From: an uncultured Lachnospiraceae bacterium
Lineage (GTDB): Bacteria > Bacillota > Clostridia > Lachnospirales > Lachnospiraceae
Length of the DNA stretch: 64,000 nucleotides
NCBI GenBank assembly: GCA_947631955.1
Contig: CANRNJ010000012.1
Coordinates: 1 to 64,000 of the forward strand
Direction: 5' to 3'
Shown here: piece by piece, positions 60,518 through 64,000 of the stretch
Numbering within the stretch: position 1 is the first letter of the stretch
Layout of the letters: each line of letters begins with the position of its first letter
Made by a program: the position numbers and the translations under genes
Notes under the pieces: model-generated
The model's database searches: none
What the model was told of the DNA's origin: nothing
Seen by the model: the letters and a program-made list of their open reading frames with translations, nothing else

Positions 60518-61594
60518 ATGAAGGAACAGACACAAGAACAGGTCTTGGAAGAAAAGATCCTGCAGGGAAAAAAGAACGGCATGGCGGTGCTGCTTGGCGT
60601 TATCGCGCTGTACATCATCGCCATTGCAGCAATCATTATTACAGTAAGCTTTGTAAGCGGCGAACATGGCATCCTGCCGCATCTGGCGCCGCCTGTCATA
60701 ATCCTGTGCGTTATCCTGATGCTGCTCGGCTGGATCCCGCTGTGCGGGCTGAAAATATTAAAACCGCAGGAAGCGCTTGTCCTGACACTTTTCGGTAAAT
60801 ATACCGGCACACTCAAAGGCGAAGGCTTTTACTTCGTCAACCCCTTTTGTATAGGGGTCAATCCCGCCATGCACACAAAGCTGAACCAGAGCGGGGATGT
60901 AAGCGGATCGGGAACCGGCAAATCCCTTTTATCCATCTCAACGGAAGGTATCACAAGTTCCGGTTTGAACAACTCTTACACCAAGAAACTTTCGCTTAAG
61001 ATCATGACGTTAAATAACAGCCGCCAGAAGATCAACGACTGTCTGGGTAATCCGGTGGAGATCGGCATCGCCGTGACATGGCGCATCGTGGACACGGCGA
61101 AAGCGGTATTCAACGTGGATAATTACAAGGAATTTCTTTCCCTTCAGTGCGACAGTGCGCTGCGCAATATCGTCCGCATCTACCCTTACGATGTGGCGCA
61201 GGGCGTGGATACCACCGGCGACGGCATGGCGGACGAGGGAAGTCTGCGCGGCTCCAGTGATATCGTTGCCGAAAGGATCCGTGAAGAGATCCAGAACAGG
61301 GTGCAAGAAGCCGGTTTAGAGATCGTAGAATCCCGGATCACCTATCTGGCTTACGCCCCTGAGATCGCCGCGGTCATGTTGCAGAGACAGCAGGCTTCTG
61401 CTATTATTGATGCAAGGAAAATGATCGTGGACGGCGCCGTGGGCATGGTGGAAATGGCGCTGGACAGACTGAATCAGAATCACACGATAGAATTGGACGA
61501 GGAGCGCAAAGCCGCCATGGTATCGAACCTGCTGGTGGTTCTGTGCGGCAACCACGATGCACAGCCCGTGGTCAATTCCGGCAGCCTGTATTAG
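60518..61594 (+). CDS. SPFH-domain membrane protein
   Basis: A 358-residue SPFH protein of a different branch from the one at 15783. Two N-terminal hydrophobic helices (about 24-46 and 53-75) precede LKPQEALVLTLFGKYTGTLK at the start of the SPFH fold. VEIGIAVTWRIVDTAKAVFN and RIREEIQNRVQEAGLEIVES follow, then a helical stretch (AVMLQRQQASAIIDARKMIV). The start at 60518 has GGAGG 5 bases upstream. It probably organises a membrane microdomain. A ribbon-helix-helix gene follows 37 bases later, a pairing recurrent in Firmicutes. Confidence 0.88.
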   Translation: MKEQTQEQVLEEKILQGKKNGMAVLLGVIALYIIAIAAIIITVSFVSGEHGILPHLAPPVIILCVILMLLGWIPLCGLKILKPQEALVLTLFGKYTGTLKGEGFYFVNPFCIGVNPAMHTKLNQSGDVSGSGTGKSLLSISTEGITSSGLNNSYTKKLSLKIMTLNNSRQKINDCLGNPVEIGIAVTWRIVDTAKAVFNVDNYKEFLSLQCDSALRNIVRIYPYDVAQGVDTTGDGMADEGSLRGSSDIVAERIREEIQNRVQEAGLEIVESRITYLAYAPEIAAVMLQRQQASAIIDARKMIVDGAVGMVEMALDRLNQNHTIELDEERKAAMVSNLLVVLCGNHDAQPVVNSGSLY

Positions 61595-61631
61595 CTGACG
61601 CCTCGGAGAAACAAAGAAACGGAGAACAGAG

Positions 61632-61835
61632 ATGGGCGATTCAGGAAAAAAACAAGTGCCCCTCAGATTATCGGCAAAACTATATGACGCGATCGCAGCC
61701 TGGGCGGAAGACGACTTCCGCTCAGTCAACGGTCAGATCGAATATCTGCTGACGGAGTGCGTCCGCCAGCGAAAGAAAAACGGCAGATATGTGTCGGATG
61801 AACTGGATGTGCCGCCGGAGCTTCACTTTGACTGA
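61632..61835 (+). CDS. Arc-like ribbon-helix-helix DNA-binding protein
   Basis: A 67-residue protein. Residues 8-45 ([20 protein letters not shown] followed by [20 protein letters not shown]) have the strand-helix-helix pattern of Arc/MetJ repressors: a short basic strand, helix A, a turn with SVNGQ and helix B. An acidic tail ends [15 protein letters not shown] lies 7 bases upstream of the ATG. As the second gene of the SPFH operon it is the best candidate to bind the GATATC palindromes at the operon promoter. Confidence 0.85.
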   Translation: MGDSGKKQVPLRLSAKLYDAIAAWAEDDFRSVNGQIEYLLTECVRQRKKNGRYVSDELDVPPELHFD

Positions 61836-61952
61836 GATCCGGCCGCATCCGGCCGCCATACGGCGGGATCTGTACAGGCGCAGGACCGCGGCTGAGCAGA
61901 GTCTGTTCAGGCAAAGGCCGTGATACAGCGGAGTCTGCACGGCGCAGGACCG

Positions 61953-62930
61953 TTACTCACACGGAAGTACAAATCCCCACTGACGCCTGATCTCGTCCAG
62001 TATGTTCATCAGACGCATCGTTTCGCTGTGGGGCATCTCGCCGCACTCTGTCTTTCCGTTCCGGATCGCCTGAACACAGGAAAGCACTTCATACTCATAT
62101 CCGTTGATCTGCGGCGGCGCCGGATACTCGGCCGTCAGCTCTTTGTTCTCGTCAAACATACGGATCGCTCCCGGATTGTTGATCTCAAACAGTTCTATAA
62201 ATCCTTTTTCCCCGTATATGACGCCTCTGTTGCGCATACATGCCAGCATATTGCTGTGGAGCACCGCCAGTTTATCCCCTTCAAAAGTCAATGCGATCCC
62301 GTTCATAAGGTCTACGCCCTGCGCGGACATAACCGCATCTGCCTGTATCTTTTTCACAGGTTCCTTAAAGACCTGCAGGGCAAAATTGATCGGATACACG
62401 CCCAGATCGAGCAGCGCGCCGCCTGCAAGCGCAGGATTCCACATGCGCTCAATATGGCTTAAAGGCGCTCCGAAATCTGCGGTAACCGCCTGTACCTCTC
62501 CGATCGTTCCCTGTGCGATCAAATCGTCCAGTATTTTTCTTGTGGGCATATATCTGGGCCAGAACGCTTCCGCCAAAAGAAGCCCCTTGTCCTCGGCAAG
62601 ATCGATAAGTTCCTGCGCCTGCGCCGCGTTCACGGTAAACGCTTTTTCCAGAAGCACATGTTTTCCGTGCTCCAGACAGAGTTTCGCATGAGGATAATGA
62701 TGCGAGTGGGGAGAGGCGACATAGATCAGATCCACATCCGGATCTTCCGCCAGTTCCTCGTAAGAACCGTATGCCCTGCCAAATCCCCATCTGTCCGCAA
62801 ACGCTTTCGCGCGCTCGTAACTTCTGGAAGCAACGGCAAAACACTCTGTTTCCTCCAGCTGTGACACGGCTTTTGCCATACTGTTTGCAATATTACCCGC
62901 CGCAAGGATCCCAAATCTGATTTTTTCCAT
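61953..62930 (-). CDS. Gfo/Idh/MocA family oxidoreductase
   Basis: A 325-residue NAD(P)-dependent oxidoreductase. The N-terminal Rossmann fold is RFGILAAGNIANSMAKAVSQ, followed by YVASPHSHHYPHAKLCLEHG and the GKHVLLEKAFTVNAAQ motif carrying the conserved Glu-Lys near residue 95. The C-terminal alpha/beta domain has GGALLDLGVYPINFALQVF near residue 175 with the catalytic Asp and Tyr. It oxidises or reduces a sugar or inositol-like substrate. The start at 62930 has GGAG 5 bases upstream; the longer frame lacks a site. Confidence 0.9.
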   Translation of the reverse strand: MEKIRFGILAAGNIANSMAKAVSQLEETECFAVASRSYERAKAFADRWGFGRAYGSYEELAEDPDVDLIYVASPHSHHYPHAKLCLEHGKHVLLEKAFTVNAAQAQELIDLAEDKGLLLAEAFWPRYMPTRKILDDLIAQGTIGEVQAVTADFGAPLSHIERMWNPALAGGALLDLGVYPINFALQVFKEPVKKIQADAVMSAQGVDLMNGIALTFEGDKLAVLHSNMLACMRNRGVIYGEKGFIELFEINNPGAIRMFDENKELTAEYPAPPQINGYEYEVLSCVQAIRNGKTECGEMPHSETMRLMNILDEIRRQWGFVLPCE

Positions 62931-62953
62931 GATTGCTCCACCTCTCCTGCTTT

Positions 62954-63508
62954 TTATTGTCCGGCCGCAGCCCGTTTTCGTTCGATCCATTCTACAGCTG
63001 CCACAGCCGCCATGCTGATCAGGATACCGTCTATCATTCCGAACAGTACGTCGCTCGGATAATGCACGCCCACATACAGCCGCGAAAGCGCAATAAGGCT
63101 TGCAAGGACGATTGCCGGGATGCCGTATCGCTTCGGCAGTTTCTTCCACATGACTCCCGCCGCCGCGAACGAGCTGCCGGAATGTCCCGACGGGAACGAG
63201 TATTCTCCAGGCTTCGGCACAAGATACGTCAGCCCCTCTATCACCTCATAAGGTCTTGTTCTGGCAAACAGATTTTTCAGGATGATGTTGTTGACAAGAA
63301 GCGTCCCGATCAGCGCCACCGCCATCATGCATCCCACCCGCCGCGTCTTTGGAAGGATCAGCAGCAGAAGCGTAAGCAGGATCCAGACGGCGCCGCCGTT
63401 GCCCAGTGCCGTGACCACCCGTACAAAAGGCGTCAGGACCGGGTTCCTCACATACTCCTGAATCAGCAGCAGAATACCGCCGTCAAGACCGATCAACCAA
63501 TCCAACAT
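62954..63508 (-). CDS. PAP2-family membrane phosphatase
   Basis: A 184-residue integral membrane phosphatase with about six helices. All three PAP2 motifs are intact: KNLFARTRP (KxxxxxxRP) near residue 77, FPSGHSG (PSGH) near residue 105 and SRLYVGVHYPSD (SRxxxxxHxxxD) near residue 145. It removes phosphate from lipid phosphates such as undecaprenyl pyrophosphate or phosphatidic acid. The start at 63508 has GGAGG 6 bases upstream. It is co-directional with the oxidoreductase 23 bases downstream. Confidence 0.93.
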   Translation of the reverse strand: MLDWLIGLDGGILLLIQEYVRNPVLTPFVRVVTALGNGGAVWILLTLLLLILPKTRRVGCMMAVALIGTLLVNNIILKNLFARTRPYEVIEGLTYLVPKPGEYSFPSGHSGSSFAAAGVMWKKLPKRYGIPAIVLASLIALSRLYVGVHYPSDVLFGMIDGILISMAAVAAVEWIERKRAAAGQ

Positions 63509-63581
63509 AATATACCTCCTCCTGCCGTTTATCCGCGATTGCCGCAAAACCATGACGGATTATGAAGTCTGTACCTGAATA

Positions 63582-63708
63582 CTCAGATGCCAATACCGTA
63601 AACTACTTCGGGAGAATCGCAACGCGATTCTCTTAGCGCAGACTGCTAGGTCTGCGCTTATTATACCACACACTCCAGCGCCAGTACCGTAAATCATTTC
63701 GGAATATG
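63582..63708. repeat. second locus of the ~89-bp two-hairpin element
   Basis: A full unit (63582-63671) has GAATCGCAACGCGATTC and the pair GCGCAGACTGCT / AGGTCTGCGC. A partial unit follows (63672-63708) and stops after TTTCGGAATATG. Its framework matches the array at 34956-35240, in the same orientation. It fills most of the divergent gap between the PAP2 and TrkA genes. Confidence 0.85.
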
Positions 63709-63786
63709 TCATAAAAAACTAATGCTTTTTTTGTAAAACAGTGCTATATTATACAGGAGATACTTGGAAATGGAGTGAGCAATGCA

Positions 63787-64000
63787 TTGAAACAGAAAAG
63801 ATCCGGTGAACGGGGACTTAAGATCATCATCGTCGGATGCGGCAAAGTCGGGCAGACTCTGGTCGCCCAGCTGAGCAAAGAAGGACATGATATCACCCTG
63901 ATAGACAATAACGCACAAAAAATTCAGGAACTGACGAACCTGTATGATGTCATGGGGATCGTCGGAAACGGCGCCAGCTACAGCGTTCAGATCGAAGCGG
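63787..64000 (+). CDS. TrkA-like potassium uptake regulatory protein (partial)
   Basis: The first ~70 residues of a TrkA/KtrA-type RCK protein. KIIIVGCGKVGQTLVAQLSK is the NAD-binding Rossmann loop (GxGxxG), followed by HDITLIDNNAQKIQEL and VMGIVGNGAS, the standard RCK-N pattern. Such proteins bind NAD(H) or ATP and gate a TrkH/KtrB potassium channel. A TTG at 63787 is taken as the start (GGAG 11 bases upstream); GTG at 63775 is in frame and equally possible (AGGAG 15 bases upstream). The gene continues past the window, so the full domain content is not visible. Confidence 0.85.
   Translation, partial: MKQKRSGERGLKIIIVGCGKVGQTLVAQLSKEGHDITLIDNNAQKIQELTNLYDVMGIVGNGASYSVQIEA

Noticed and set aside
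61836-61952. Structured RNA or terminator after the ribbon-helix-helix gene
   Set aside because: There are GC-rich short inverted repeats and GGCGCAGGACCG-type direct repeats, but no U-tract and no consistent fold.

Overview
The window looks like chromosomal DNA from an anaerobic Firmicute of the class Clostridia, most likely family Lachnospiraceae. The reasons are the gene set and synteny (lysS-greA, dusB, birA with a small Lachnospiraceae-type partner, an S-box ahead of metK), strong GGAGG ribosome-binding sites, many genes overlapping as ATGA, and protein families typical of gut Clostridia. The genus cannot be named from the sequence alone.

Positions 1-7.4 kb are one end of an integrated conjugative element of the Tn1549/CTn type. 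All its genes read leftward from an attachment-like region at the 3' end of lysS: a 21-codon micro-ORF, a small basic protein, parA, parB, a rep gene with a DUF6017-type C-terminus, a conserved accessory gene, a DUF4379 zinc-ribbon/nuclease-like gene, two genes of unknown function, a PcfB-like relaxosome gene and a VirD4-like coupling-protein gene cut short after its N-terminal region. Five TGCAGGA repeats at 22-23 bp spacing lie inside the variable linker of rep and look like origin iterons. A palindromic element recurs three times in this operon, twice directly ahead of a ribosome-binding site. The integrase is not in view.

From 7.4 to 31.9 kb the DNA is mostly housekeeping and mostly leftward: lysS, greA, an unknown gene, a thiol-redox operon (glutathione peroxidase, TSCPD protein, flavodoxin, OhrR-like MarR regulator, dusB), birA, argF, an SPFH/NfeD pair, a SleB-type hydrolase, proC, a TrmH-family methyltransferase, pfkA, dnaE, a flagellin 3' remnant, metK under an SAM-I riboswitch, murA, an M23 endopeptidase, then rightward dinB and a convergent flavin reductase.

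From 32 to 49.3 kb the content is mixed: an anion transporter, a candidate small RNA with a PhoP-box-like promoter, a small alarmone synthetase, two unrelated tandem-repeat arrays, a hemolysin-III protein, a Na+/drug-type ABC exporter operon whose permease carries a CPBP protease domain, galE, a UDP-sugar pyrophosphorylase, an orphan chemoreceptor, a MATE transporter and a purine permease.

From 49.3 to 64 kb there are two polar amino-acid ABC importers flanking a second MATE gene with a structured leader, a large lipoprotein, a DUF4422 glycosyltransferase, an Rpn/PD-(D/E)XK nuclease, an SPFH plus ribbon-helix-helix pair with a palindromic operator, a Gfo/Idh/MocA oxidoreductase, a PAP2 phosphatase, a second copy of the ~89-bp dispersed repeat, and the start of a TrkA-type potassium channel subunit running off the end. 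No rRNA, tRNA, CRISPR array or intact insertion sequence was recognised.
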